This document shows positions 54,378-64,000 of a stretch of 64,000 nt of DNA, piece by piece. This DNA is from Treponema phagedenis. Lineage in GTDB: Bacteria > Spirochaetota > Spirochaetia > Treponematales > Treponemataceae. The stretch lies in assembly GCF_008153345.1 (NCBI RefSeq), contig NZ_CP042818.1, positions 2,046,001 through 2,110,000 of the forward strand. Direction: 5' to 3'. Under the pieces are notes generated by a model that was not told the origin of the DNA, made no database searches, and was given only the letters and a program-made list of their open reading frames with translations. Each line of letters starts with the position of its first letter. Position 1 is the first letter of the stretch. The position numbers were made by a program, and so were the translations under genes.

Positions 54378-54679
54378 GTTAATCTCCCTTATATGAAAAA
54401 CCGTCAATAGGCTTGTCTACAAAAAAATTATATCACGATACCCGATAAAATACTATTACTTTTAAAATCCAAGGATACGCTCCGCCTTCCTTTCCCTATT
54501 AAAAATAAAAGAGGATTGACCGAATCTGAGGCTAAAAGTTTTTTTGAATCTGTTTTTCTCCGTGCTGCATTCTTTTTACAGCGCGGTTTCCACACAAGCT
54601 ATTCAAAATGCAAGTCGGATGTACACTACTGTAACGTTTTGCCATTAACGCCCTGTATATGTCAGCGCATCGACAGGTG

Positions 54680-54870
54680 GCTTGCGGGTTTAGTATTCCT
54701 ATGGTAAGTTTACTCACCGTTGCTCAATTCCAAACGATGTTTTAAAGCATCAACATAAAACTGTAAAATTGAAGCTTTAAAACTCGTTGGCGAAGTTACA
54801 GTAAATTTTCAAAACTTCGCCCTATGGTAAACTGCCCACCGTTGCGCCGTGTCGAGTTCTTTTATATTTG
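54680..54870. repeat. Intergenic repeats of three families
   Basis: Contains GTATTCCTATGGTAAGTTTA (end of the 90-nt element), CGATGTTTTAAAGC..GCTTTAAAACTCG and CACCGTTGCGCCGTGTCGAG (partial 43-bp repeat). The gap 54408-54982 has no gene I can support. Confidence 0.5.
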
Positions 54871-54982
54871 GACGAATTAAAAAGCACTATACTACAATTT
54901 ATAATTGTACGGGAAAGATAGCGTTTTAATATAGGTCAGTTTTATGTATATAACCGGATGCCGTTATGCACGCGTATCTTTT

Positions 54983-55726
54983 TTAATGGCGGACAAAAAC
55001 CGCATCATCATGAATTGTAACATAGTGATAAAATGTGGAAGGTAACATTTTGTACCGCGGTGCATTTAAGAAAAAACGTATTTCGGGATAAGGTCGGGGG
55101 CGAGGATCATAAAAGATAAAATAAACAAAATCATCGCTAAACGCAAGGAGCATCGGCGGTTTTTTTTGTTCAAGGGAGGAAAAGATTTCATATGCTCTTG
55201 TGATAAAATGATCTTTTGAGGGAATAGGCAGATAGTATTTCATATATTTAAGAATAAAATCCTGCTCGCTGCCACACAGTGATTGAAATGCGTGCCGCTG
55301 TTTCTCTGTTTTAAAAAAAATAGAATTATCAGATATAACCCGCAAACGAGATTTATCACGACAATACCTTCCGGCATATGAAAATTGTGCTCCGGCAGTA
55401 GGCGGTGTACCGTTTATTCGTATATGCAAGTCGGTACTATCTAAAGTAAAAATCGCTTTGCATGTTTCTGTAATATTTTTGTTTTGCTGAAAAAAAACAC
55501 CTTCAGCCTCGCTATCTGTTTGTCCGGTTATAGTTCCTGAATCCCAGTAAAATTCTCCATCAACAGTATATTGAAACACAAAGGCAATTCTGTCTTTTTT
55601 TCGGATAAAGGACACGGAGCAATTTTGCAAACCGTCGTTTTTGTACCAGATTTCTGTAAACGGAGTTTCGGAAAAAAGAGCACTTAGAAAAAATACTGAA
55701 TAAATGAGGACTGCCGGTTTTTTCAT
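54983..55726 (-). CDS. Exported protein of unknown function
   Basis: A 247-residue protein with a signal peptide (MKKPAVLIYSVFFLSALFSE). The mature part is beta-rich, with WYKNDGLQNCSVSFIRKKD and FVFQYTVDGEFYWDSGTITG, and ends DAVFVRH. Two Cys pairs may form disulfides. It lies 10 nt after ffh and may be co-transcribed. Not recognised. Confidence 0.65.
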   Translation of the reverse strand: MKKPAVLIYSVFFLSALFSETPFTEIWYKNDGLQNCSVSFIRKKDRIAFVFQYTVDGEFYWDSGTITGQTDSEAEGVFFQQNKNITETCKAIFTLDSTDLHIRINGTPPTAGAQFSYAGRYCRDKSRLRVISDNSIFFKTEKQRHAFQSLCGSEQDFILKYMKYYLPIPSKDHFITRAYEIFSSLEQKKPPMLLAFSDDFVYFIFYDPRPRPYPEIRFFLNAPRYKMLPSTFYHYVTIHDDAVFVRH

Positions 55727-55736
55727 TTTTCGGCGT

Positions 55737-57077
55737 TTACCCGAAAAAATTTCCCATACCTCCGCCCATCAATTTGGACTGCAAGCCTTTATTTTTTGCA
55801 ACTTTGCGCATGGTTTGACGGGTTTTTTCAAATTGTTTTAAAAGTTTATTCACCTCTCCGACAGAGGTGCCGGATCCGCGTGCAATTCTTTTTCTGCGAG
55901 AAGGCCCGATAATGCGAAAATTTTCTCTTTCTTTAATCGTCATTGATTGAATAATCGCTTTCTGCTTTTTTAATCCTGCTTTATCAATATCTTCTTGAGA
56001 AATTTTTCCCGTTAACCCGGGAAGCATATCAAGCATAGATTCTATTGAACCCATTTTTTCAAAGCTCTCAAGTTGTGTAAGCATATCAGATAAGGTAAAG
56101 GATTCGTTTGCCATCTTTTTCTGCAAACGCATTGCTTCCTCGGCATCTATTGTTTCCTGCGCTTTTTCCACTAATGAAACAATGTCTCCCATACCGAGAA
56201 TTCTGCTTGCAATTCGTTCCGGATAAAAAGGCTCTAAATCTTCAATTTTTTCGCCTGTTCCGATAAACAAAATCGGTTTGCCGGTAATTGTTTTTAATGA
56301 AAGAGCGGCGCCACCCCTTGTATCCGAATCAAATTTAGTAAGTATAACGCCTGACAGACCTACCGAACCGTCGAATTCTTTTGCAATATCTACGGCACTT
56401 TGTCCAGTCATAGAATCCGCAACAAGCAAAGTTTCTACCGGATTTATCGCTTTTTTTATTGCAATAATTTCATTCATCATTTCCGCATCGATCTGTAAGC
56501 GCCCGGCGGTATCTACAATAACCGTGTCATAAAAGTTTTTTTTGGCAAAAGCAAGTCCGTTTTTTGCTACTTGAACCGCATTTTTAGACTCTTCTTTATA
56601 CACAGGAACTTCAATTTGAGTGCCTAAAACAGACAGTTGTTCAATAGCGGCGGGACGAACAAGGTCACAGGCTACAAGAAGCGGTTTTCTTCCTTCTTTT
56701 TTTAAGCGCGCGGCGAGTTTTGCCGCAGAAGTTGTTTTTCCGGAACCTTGCAACCCTAAAAATAAAATTACTGATTGAGTATCAGGGCCTTTCAATTGTA
56801 AATCTTGTTTGTCATCCCCTAAAAAGGAAAGAATCTTATCATGCACAATTTTTACAAACTGCTGCCCGGGATTAACCGATTTTAATACGGTCTCTCCCTT
56901 TGCTTCTTCAATTGTTGCATTGATAAAGCGGCGCACAACCCGCAAGTTGACGTCCGCATCAAGTAAGGCTGTTTTTATCTCTTCAACCGCATCTTCGATG
57001 TTTTTTTCGGTGATTGTTGCCTTTCCGCCTATTTTACGAATAATTCCGCTGAATGTATCGGTTATTTTTTCAAGCAT
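55737..57077 (-). CDS. ffh: Signal recognition particle protein Ffh
   Basis: A 446-residue GTPase. N-domain residues 1-95, then G1 GLQGSGKT at 108-115, DTAGR, TKFD and GTGEKIEDLEPF, and the Met-rich M domain (ESMLDMLPGLTG, GPSRRKRIARGSGTS). It binds signal peptides and the SRP RNA. The C-terminus ends GGGMGNFFG. Weak ribosome site AAGAGGAAG before the ATG. Confidence 0.96.
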   Translation of the reverse strand: MLEKITDTFSGIIRKIGGKATITEKNIEDAVEEIKTALLDADVNLRVVRRFINATIEEAKGETVLKSVNPGQQFVKIVHDKILSFLGDDKQDLQLKGPDTQSVILFLGLQGSGKTTSAAKLAARLKKEGRKPLLVACDLVRPAAIEQLSVLGTQIEVPVYKEESKNAVQVAKNGLAFAKKNFYDTVIVDTAGRLQIDAEMMNEIIAIKKAINPVETLLVADSMTGQSAVDIAKEFDGSVGLSGVILTKFDSDTRGGAALSLKTITGKPILFIGTGEKIEDLEPFYPERIASRILGMGDIVSLVEKAQETIDAEEAMRLQKKMANESFTLSDMLTQLESFEKMGSIESMLDMLPGLTGKISQEDIDKAGLKKQKAIIQSMTIKERENFRIIGPSRRKRIARGSGTSVGEVNKLLKQFEKTRQTMRKVAKNKGLQSKLMGGGMGNFFG

Positions 57078-57299
57078 TTTTTCTTCCTCTTGGGTAAATA
57101 CCTTATACGAATTGATAAAATTTTTGTTTTAGAAATAGAATACTACCACAAGAAAAAAGAAAAAGCAAGGGAAGTAAAAATGCTGTGTCAAGCCACTATA
57201 AAAATGTCCCCACTTTTAGCGACATAAAATCATACATTTATGGACGCTGCGCTTTGAAATTTTTCTCTTATCCGATTTGCTTGTAAATAGCCGGAGTTA

Positions 57300-58007
57300 A
57301 ATTAGGTACAAACCGCCATTGTAAAGCGATGTTTAAAACCAAAAATTCTCATTTTAAACTCGTCGACTTAGTTTTATCACAAACATAAAAAACTAAATCA
57401 CGGACTTCGGCTATCACCTCTAGCTCTCTATGCGGTTATTTTTTTCGTGCGTAAGCCTAAAACGTGGCACAGAGGGTTATGCATGAATAAAATATTATCA
57501 CCTTTTAGGTATTGGAAAAGTCAACATCAGCTCAGTATTTTTGACTGCCGATAGAAGTTTTTATGGATTTTGTATATCCCTGTCTACTACAACGTTTTCT
57601 AACTTAAGTTGCTGCTATACTAATCGGAGCATTGGCAATAATAGCTTGCAGATTCAGCATTCCTATGGTAAATTGCTCACCGTTGTCAAACTCAGAACAA
57701 ATTCAAACGATGTTTAAAAGCATCAACACAAAATTATAAAATTGAAGCTTTTAACCTCGCAGCACTGATTTAATCAAGAATACGAAAAATCAGTGCGTGG
57801 CAGTGGTTCCACGCAGAAGCGATGTTTTAAAGCAAGGCTGCTTGCAAAGCTTTAAACTCGCAGGTTTGGTTTTGCCACGGACGTCAAAAACTCAGAACCG
57901 CCATGGACGGCGGTGGTTCTAAACAGAAACGACGTTTTAAAGCAAAACTATTTGCAAAGCTTTAAAACTCGTAGGTTTCATTTTGACAAGGACGTCAAAA
58001 TGAAACC
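57300..58007. repeat. Dense array of intergenic repeats
   Basis: From left: GTTTAAAA-type element (57330-57370), a 90-nt element (57592-57679), another GTTTAAAAGC element, GCACTGATTT/AAATCAGTGC (57762-57771 and 57787-57796), GTTTTAAAGCAAG/CTTGC hairpin, ACCGCC/GGCGGT at 57897-57914, GTTTTAAAGCAAA/TTTGC, and GGTTTCATTTTGAC/GTCAAAATGAAACC at 57974-58007. The interval 57078-58334 has no supported gene. Confidence 0.7.
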
Positions 58008-58334
58008 GTTGTGTCTGACTCTCTTTTTTATAAAAATTTTTATGATTTTTGTAAGATTTATTAAAGAATATGATCGAGCTATTAAAAAAACGTTATACCA
58101 GCTTAACTTGATAATTCAGGCTTTTTAAAAATATGATAATCCATTGGCTACATACTCCTTGTTGACATTTTGTTGATACCAAGAAATTTTTCAAAAATAT
58201 CAAGCTTTGCACGTTTCATATGTAGCAATAAATTAGCATTTTGGACTTAAATAGAATTAAATTGTTAAGCAGCAAACTTTAAAAAAACAGGGAAAAAGGG
58301 GATAAAATCCCAAAATTTGCAGTTTTTTTTAAAG

Positions 58335-58408
58335 TGGGACCAGAGGGACTCGAACCCCCTACCTACTGCTTAGAAGGCAGTTGCTCTATCCTGATGAGCT
58401 ATGATCCC
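58335..58408 (-). tRNA. tRNA-Arg (TCT)
   Basis: Acceptor GGGATCA and TGGTCCC pair over seven positions. The anticodon loop CTTCTAA gives TCT, read for arginine. T-arm GGGGGTTCGAGTCCCTC is intact. No CCA is encoded. Confidence 0.9.
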
Positions 58409-58426
58409 AAGCACAACACTTCAAGG

Positions 58427-58499
58427 TCGGGATGGAGGGATTTGAACCCCCGATCTTCTGGTCCCAAACCAGACGCCTTAGCCACTAGGCTACATCCCG
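58427..58499 (-). tRNA. tRNA-Pro (TGG)
   Basis: Acceptor CGGGATG and CATCCCG. The anticodon loop TTTGGGA gives TGG, for proline. T-arm GGGGGTTCAAATCCCTC. The tRNA-Arg gene follows 18 nt downstream on the same strand. Confidence 0.9.
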
Positions 58500-58584
58500 A
58501 TTGGTTGATATAATAAAAGAAAAGGTATATTTTGTCAAGTAGAATATCAATCTTGAATAAAATAATTTTGCAAGGAGAACAACC

Positions 58585-60237
58585 ATGAGTGAATTTACCA
58601 TACGCTTTCCAAACGAACAAAAAAAGCGATTTGTGCAACCTATTTCTGCCGGAGCCTTATTGGCCTATATGCCAAACATTGATAAAACTGTTTACGGTAT
58701 GAAGGTTAATAATGAGCTCGTTGCGTTGAGTAAAACCATTGATATACGCGCAAGTGTAGAGCCTGTATTAAAAGGTACTCAAGAAGGCTCAAAAATTTAT
58801 CGCAGAACCCTGTGTTTGCTGCTTGCAGCCGCCTCACAAGCACTCTACCCAGAGCCAAGGCTGCTGGTAGGCCACAGCCTTGGCTATAGTTATTATTATA
58901 CACTTGAAGGAAATAATACCGAGAAAATAGACTTTAAAAAAATTGAAGAGAAAATGCGGGAGCTTGTGGAAGCTGATATACCAATTCAAACCCGCTGGCT
59001 TTCTTATGAAGAAGCGATTGAAATGTTCCAAAATTCAAATCAACCCGACACGTATAAACTTCTTTCTTATATAAGTAAACCTAAAATTCTGATTAATAAA
59101 CTTGGAGATTTTCATGACCTGTTTTTTCAACCGGTAATGGACAGAACGGGAGAAGTAAAGGTGTTTGAACTTATGCCATACGGCGAAGGTTTTTTACTGC
59201 GTTTTCCTTCTACTGCGGAGCCTGATAAATTACCGGTATTTGATGACATACCGCAACTTTTTACTGTTTACAAAGAATATAAACAATGGGGAAAACTGGT
59301 CGGCGTATCTGCTGTCGGACAGTTAAATACTATTATCGAAAAAAGAAAAACAAAAGATTATGTTGAAATTATCGAAACAATGCAAAATAATAAACTTGCA
59401 AAAATAGCCGGACAAATAGAAGAAAAGAAAACCGTTAAACTTGTTCTGATTGCGGGTCCCTCAAGTTCCGGAAAAACAACAACGGCAAAAAAACTTTCTA
59501 TGCAGCTGCGAGTTCTCGGGTTTGACCCTCATATTATCAGCCTTGATGATTTTTACTTAGGTTCGGCAAAAACACCGATCGGAGAAGACGGCAAGCCGGA
59601 TTATGAGTGTCTGGAAGCAATTGATGTTCCGCTTATCAATGAAATCCTTTTAAAACTTTTTAATGGAGAAATGGTTGAATTGCCTTCATATAATTTTAAA
59701 ACGGGAGAGCGTGAGTATCGAGGAAAAACATTGCAATGCAATGAACGCTCTATTGTAATTATGGAAGGAATTCACGGTTTAAACGATAAAACAACCGCAG
59801 AAATAGATCCTAATCTAAAATTCAAAATCTATCTTTCAGCTTTAACTCAACTCAATCTTGACGATCACAACAGAATACCGACATCCGACAATAGACTGCT
59901 GCGCAGAATTGTCCGCGATGCGCAATTCAGAAGCACCGCCGCTTCAAAAACAATCGAAATGTGGGAAAATGTACGCTCGGGAGAAGCAAAATATATCTTT
60001 CCCTATCAGGGAAATGCGGATGCGATGTTCAATACCGCGTTAGACTATGAACTTTCGGTTTTAAAAATTTATGCGGAGCCCTTGTTACGCACGGTAAAAC
60101 CGACGGATCCCTCCTATAGCGAAGCTTCAAGATTACTTATGTTCTTAAATAACTTTTTATCTATTTCTCCGTCATTTGTACCGGGACAGTCTATTTTAAG
60201 AGAATTTATCGGCGACAGCGATTTTTCTTATCGATAA
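58585..60237 (+). CDS. Uridine-kinase-like protein with N-terminal TGS-like region
   Basis: A 550-residue protein. Residues 1-65 (IRFPNEQKKRFVQPISAGAL) resemble a TGS domain; 66-260 resemble a ThrRS editing-like region (RTLCLLLAAASQALYP, then HSLGYSYYY). The kinase part begins near 280 with P-loop GPSSSGKTTT (291-300) and LDDFYLGSAKTP, then MEGIHGLND. This fusion is common in spirochaetes and other bacteria. The substrate may be uridine or a related nucleoside. AAGGAG precedes the ATG. Confidence 0.8.
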   Translation: MSEFTIRFPNEQKKRFVQPISAGALLAYMPNIDKTVYGMKVNNELVALSKTIDIRASVEPVLKGTQEGSKIYRRTLCLLLAAASQALYPEPRLLVGHSLGYSYYYTLEGNNTEKIDFKKIEEKMRELVEADIPIQTRWLSYEEAIEMFQNSNQPDTYKLLSYISKPKILINKLGDFHDLFFQPVMDRTGEVKVFELMPYGEGFLLRFPSTAEPDKLPVFDDIPQLFTVYKEYKQWGKLVGVSAVGQLNTIIEKRKTKDYVEIIETMQNNKLAKIAGQIEEKKTVKLVLIAGPSSSGKTTTAKKLSMQLRVLGFDPHIISLDDFYLGSAKTPIGEDGKPDYECLEAIDVPLINEILLKLFNGEMVELPSYNFKTGEREYRGKTLQCNERSIVIMEGIHGLNDKTTAEIDPNLKFKIYLSALTQLNLDDHNRIPTSDNRLLRRIVRDAQFRSTAASKTIEMWENVRSGEAKYIFPYQGNADAMFNTALDYELSVLKIYAEPLLRTVKPTDPSYSEASRLLMFLNNFLSISPSFVPGQSILREFIGDSDFSYR

Positions 60238-60390
60238 GGATTTTATCTGTTATTAAAAAGGAGTTCGGTAAAAATTGATGTATGAGTTTTTTCAACAGCG
60301 GTGTTCATGTTCCCTTTGTTGTACACATTCTATATGTATTCCGCACACAAGGCTTATGTATTTATCAATTTTTGCCGATATGAGAAAAGT

Positions 60391-61854
60391 ATGAAACTAA
60401 AACACGTATCTTTTGCTTGCTGCATTCTCTTGTTAATGCCGATTTTTTCCGAAGAAACGGAAGAAGCTTTAGGGAAAAAATATAATATAGAAATTCGAGT
60501 CCAACCTGAATTTGTTGGACCTGATAACAAACAACCGCTTTTTTCATTTGACAGAATTCCCGATTCTTCGCTTATCAGAAAAGTTATTGCAAAAACATGG
60601 TTTTTTGCTGCTCCTCAAGATGTGTTAAGCCTTTCAGAAAAAACGTACACCGATATTAACGGCAATACCTTTACGGTTAAAGCACAGGCTCTACCCGAAA
60701 AAAAACAAATAGCTGTGATGGTTATCCCTGAAATAAATGAGTATAGCGCAACAGGAAAAAATATGCTTCCGCAAGGTACGTGGATTTTATATCGTAATGA
60801 CGTAAGCGGTGAGCCTGTACAAATTAAAATACTCCCAAGAGAAAATCCGAATTTATATATTCTCTTACACCCCGCAAAAGCAGTTGAGCAAAAAGGAAAA
60901 TCTTTTATTGATATTTGTTTGTATAATGCATACGTCAGAAAAGATATGCCGCTCGGCGTCTCCTTTAATGACTTATTATATTTCTCTTTAATTAACATTC
61001 GCAGCATTAGTAAAGACGTTCTGCCGTGGGAACTTTTTAACCCGCCGGGAAGTTATAGCGCGATTGAGTCGATGACCAAAATCATTAAGCAAAAAAGTTA
61101 TGGACTGGTACCGCTTCCAAATGGTTGTTTTGATGAATCGGGCAGGCCCGTACATATTTCAGACGGAACACCGCAAAAAGATGTGGAAATTATTCGCAAT
61201 CTGCGTATTGATCAGATTCCCAAAGAAGTTATCGGCGGAGTGGATACGCTCGGTTTTGCAAAATGGGTTATAGACGGTATTATTTATCCGGTTGCGGGAC
61301 AAGGAATTTATGTTTCATCCTTAAAAAAAGCTACATCAATTCCTGACACACATTTTAACAAGGCGGATCAAAAAGATAGAAAAGCCTTTTTAAGCATTGA
61401 CTGGATCAGGAATCTTGCCTCCGCTGCCTTTAGTTTAGATGTAAAACGAACCGTATATCCCGATAAATCCGGTGTAGATGTTAAAATAGAACCTTTTGCA
61501 TTGACCTTCTCGGTACCTATGAATGATAAATCAAGCCCCCCTTTTGTCGGCTATCTTAAAGATACCGGATATCAAATAGAATATTTACACGCCCTGCTCT
61601 ACTATCTTGCCGCAACCGAGCCGGGGCACTTTTATCTTGGGGTCATCAACGAAGAAAAAACAGCACCAAAGATTCGGCATTATAAACAGGTGCTGGTATT
61701 CTTTCCGTATTTTGATACCTATGGACATTTTAGAATCGAAACATTTCAGCAAATTTCGGAATTCAGAATAGAGGATATTATCAAAGATAATCAAAAAGAT
61801 TATATTTCCTTGGTAAGAGTCCGTGCCCCTGAAATCGGATTGTTTAACCCGTAA
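60391..61854 (+). CDS. Exported protein of unknown function
   Basis: About 487 residues from the ATG at 60391; the frame opens at 60301 but MKLKHVSFACCILLLMPIFS there is a clear signal peptide. The mature part is alpha/beta with RVQPEFVGPDNKQPLFSF and EYLHALLYYLAATEPGHFYL. No recognised domain. It may be a Treponema-restricted periplasmic protein. It lies 153 nt after the kinase gene. Confidence 0.7.
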   Translation: MKLKHVSFACCILLLMPIFSEETEEALGKKYNIEIRVQPEFVGPDNKQPLFSFDRIPDSSLIRKVIAKTWFFAAPQDVLSLSEKTYTDINGNTFTVKAQALPEKKQIAVMVIPEINEYSATGKNMLPQGTWILYRNDVSGEPVQIKILPRENPNLYILLHPAKAVEQKGKSFIDICLYNAYVRKDMPLGVSFNDLLYFSLINIRSISKDVLPWELFNPPGSYSAIESMTKIIKQKSYGLVPLPNGCFDESGRPVHISDGTPQKDVEIIRNLRIDQIPKEVIGGVDTLGFAKWVIDGIIYPVAGQGIYVSSLKKATSIPDTHFNKADQKDRKAFLSIDWIRNLASAAFSLDVKRTVYPDKSGVDVKIEPFALTFSVPMNDKSSPPFVGYLKDTGYQIEYLHALLYYLAATEPGHFYLGVINEEKTAPKIRHYKQVLVFFPYFDTYGHFRIETFQQISEFRIEDIIKDNQKDYISLVRVRAPEIGLFNP

Positions 61855-61871
61855 ACCGTTCATAGCATTCG

Positions 61872-62456
61872 GTAATTAAGTTGCTGTTACACTAATCGGT
61901 GTATCAACAATAACAGCCTGCAGATTCCGCATGCCTATAGTAAATTATCAGTACTAAAAAAACAATTTTTAACCTCGCAGCCACTGTAAACAAGAATACT
62001 AAAAATTACGGCAAAGCGAAGGGAAGAACATGCAAAAGCAATGCTTTGCCAATTCGAAAATTACATTTTGCCTATGGTAAACTGCCCACCGTTGCCAAAT
62101 TCCAAACAATGTTTAAAAGCATCAACGCAAAACTGTAAAATTGAAGCTTTTAAACTCGTAGCACTGATTTAATCAAGAATACTAAAAATCAGTGCGTGGC
62201 GGTGGTTCCAAGCCGACGGTTTAGTTTTTGCCACGGACGGCAAAACTCAGAACAATGTAAAACGATGTTTAAAAACTACCACACCGACATAAATAGGAGT
62301 TTTTAAACTCGCAGCACTGATTTAAGCAAGAATACTAAAAATCAGGGCGTGGCGGTGGTTCCATACAGAAATGAGTTAAAAAACTACCACACTTTTATAA
62401 ATAGAAGGTTTTAAACTCATGGTTTAGTTTTTGCCATGGACGGCAAAAACTAAACC
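61872..62456. repeat. Third intergenic repeat array
   Basis: A 90-nt element (61872-61950), GTTTAAAAGC element (62107-62153), GCACTGATTT/AAATCAGTGC (62161-62170, 62186-62195), TTTTGCC/GGCAAAA, an imperfect GCACTGATTT copy (62313-62347), and GGTTTAGTTTTTGCC/GGCAAAAACTAAACC at 62421-62456, identical in arms to that at 48975. The interval 61855-62593 has no supported gene. Confidence 0.7.
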
Positions 62457-62593
62457 GTGGATTTTTTTTAATAAAAGGAAAAAAGCCTATCCAAGGGGCC
62501 GCTGCCCTTGTATATCCGCAAGCCCTGAGGAACTGCCGGTTTCTATTGAATTCTTGCCCTTTTTGCGATATAGTGGGCAGTCGGAGGGTGGGT

Positions 62594-64000
62594 ATGCATT
62601 CAGGTCAGGAGCTTCTTGCAAAAAACAGTCATGTCATTAATGAGCTGCACGCATGGGCACAGGAATTATCAAAAAAATATTGCTCAAAAACCGTTAATCT
62701 TTATATTGTGCACGGGAATATCCGTGATTTTCTGCCGCACCGCGATATTGCCGGCGGTTTTGCCTTTGTGCGCATTCGAGATTATATTTCTGAAGTTATT
62801 TTCGGTAATAAGGACATTATCATTTTTTATGATAAATCAAGCGGGATTAATTTTTGTCTGAATAGCATGTTGCAAGAATACCTTACAATTATGCACAGAA
62901 AGTATCCCGATGTGCCGATTGAAAATCTGCTTTCAAAAGACCCTGTGGAAGCGTTTTCGTATCTTGAGCAGTATTTCAGAATGAATATGCGGCAGGGTAA
63001 GCGGATTGTGCTTATCGTTGATTATGCCGAGTCGTTAACTCCCGCAGAGGATATTGCATATCTTAACGAAACCGACCGGTATTGTTTGGTAACGTTAAAC
63101 CGTTGGTCGCATGATCCGGTTTTTACCAACGAAGATATTTCTATTGTGTTGCTGACGGAAAATATCGCCGATCTGAATACACGAATAACCGCCTCTCCTT
63201 CTACGGTAAAAATACATATTCCGCTTCCCGACGAAGCAATCAGAATTGATTTTTTGAACGATTTAAAAAACAGGGAAGATTTGTTAATTCTTGAGCGAGG
63301 GCTTAATACCGAAAAGCTTGGAAAGCTTACCGCGGGGCTTAATCTTGTCAATTTGAATCAGCTTGCGGCGGAAACCTACCAGATGAGCGATGATGACGGA
63401 AAAATCAGGGGCTCAACGCAGTCGGATCCGGTAACGCTTGAATTTTTAAAACAAAAGAAACAAGAGATTATCGAAACCGAGGCTGCGGGAATGTTGCAAT
63501 TTGTCAATACAGATCATAATCTTTCGTATATTGCCGGTAATAGTTTTGTAAAAAAACGGTTTGTCAATGCCGCAAAGGCAATACGGCAAGGAAGAGCCGA
63601 TGTGTTGCCGATGGGGTATTTAATAACCGGCCCGATCGGAACGGGCAAAACGTTTATGGTTTCCGCATTTGCGGGTGAAATAGGCATACCGATGGTGCGG
63701 CTGTGCAATTTTCATTCAATGCAGCAGCGCACCGCGGAGGCAAACCTTGAAAAAGTTCTGAACATCCTCAAAGCGATGGCGCCCGTTGCGGTGATGGTTG
63801 ACGAGGCGGATGCGGTGTTTAATGCAAAACGAGATTCAACCGGCGGAGAGTCGAGAATTTTTGCACAAATCAGTAGCTTTATGGGAAACACCGATTATCG
63901 CGGAAAAATTATTTGGTTTTTAATCACCTCGCGTCCCGACCTGCTTCCGATTGACTTAAAACGGCAGGGAAGAGCGGAAGAGCATTTGGCGGTTTTTTAT
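62594..64000 (+). CDS. AAA+ ATPase, truncated by window edge
   Basis: A frame of 469 residues without a stop, starting at 62594 with GGAGGG 5 nt before. The N-terminal 330 residues are not recognised. Walker A GPIGTGKT is near residues 347-354 and Walker B VMVDEADAVF near 400; then a sensor-like LITSRPDLLPIDLKRQGRAE. The layout, ATPase after a long N-terminal region, is close to FtsH- or Cdc48-like chaperone ATPases. The rest lies outside the window. Confidence 0.75.
   Translation, partial: MHSGQELLAKNSHVINELHAWAQELSKKYCSKTVNLYIVHGNIRDFLPHRDIAGGFAFVRIRDYISEVIFGNKDIIIFYDKSSGINFCLNSMLQEYLTIMHRKYPDVPIENLLSKDPVEAFSYLEQYFRMNMRQGKRIVLIVDYAESLTPAEDIAYLNETDRYCLVTLNRWSHDPVFTNEDISIVLLTENIADLNTRITASPSTVKIHIPLPDEAIRIDFLNDLKNREDLLILERGLNTEKLGKLTAGLNLVNLNQLAAETYQMSDDDGKIRGSTQSDPVTLEFLKQKKQEIIETEAAGMLQFVNTDHNLSYIAGNSFVKKRFVNAAKAIRQGRADVLPMGYLITGPIGTGKTFMVSAFAGEIGIPMVRLCNFHSMQQRTAEANLEKVLNILKAMAPVAVMVDEADAVFNAKRDSTGGESRIFAQISSFMGNTDYRGKIIWFLITSRPDLLPIDLKRQGRAEEHLAVFY

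Noticed and set aside
58399-58638. Minus-strand frame of 79 codons
   Set aside because: It crosses the tRNA-Pro gene and the start of the kinase gene.

Overview
The window looks like the chromosome of a low-GC spirochaete of the genus Treponema, of the host-associated type. Supporting signs are a Treponema-type leucine-rich repeat protein, a TroR-like metalloregulator of about 154 residues, a cyclophilin-FKBP fusion immunophilin, and the gene order rpmH-rnpA-yidD-yidC-jag. The genus is inferred from protein resemblance; no 16S gene is present.

Region 1 (1 to about 23300) is a tailed-phage prophage, cut by the left edge and read almost entirely on the minus strand. From right to left it holds: an excisionase-like gene; three tandem immunity modules, each a small XRE repressor on the plus strand facing a minus-strand promoter with its own pair of palindromic operators; early genes; a recombination and replication block (Sak4-like ATPase, RecB-like nuclease joined to DUF1351, SSB-like protein, replication protein, DnaC-like loader, methyltransferase, NinB-like protein); an antirepressor; small nucleases; and the packaging and head genes (terS, terL, portal, MuF-type head protein). 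No integrase, tail or lysis genes are in view, so the element continues to the left. Two plus-strand or self-promoted genes (a STAS-like DUF4325 protein and an ASCH protein) look like accessory morons.

The most unusual signal is an RNA element present twice, in the leaders of the two early transcripts (18601-18697 and 21068-21163, minus strand). Each has a first hairpin and an intrinsic terminator hairpin whose loops are exactly complementary over 8 nt. The loop sequences differ between copies but the complementarity is kept. This is proposed as a kissing-loop attenuator or put-like antitermination element. A second notable locus is the MuF head protein with a C-terminal nuclease-like domain, an overlapping candidate immunity gene, and a small gene with its own ribosome binding site overprinted in the linker.

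Region 2 (23382 to 64000) is host chromosome: ftsH; holA, a membrane protein, ptsH and hprK; an IS256-family element; galK and malQ; a TroR-like regulator; the rpmH-to-jag operon; an exported protein; a cyclophilin-FKBP fusion; a MoxR/DUF58/transglutaminase-TPR operon; nagB; an iron-type ABC transporter operon; a GPH-type sugar transporter; ffh; tRNA-Arg and tRNA-Pro; a uridine-kinase-like protein; an exported protein; and a partial AAA+ ATPase.

The host intergenic spaces carry several dispersed repeat families. The most striking is a set of perfect hairpins with a conserved apex (ACGGAC or close variants) and arms that differ between copies but stay self-complementary. Functional relations are read from sequence and context only; no database search was possible.
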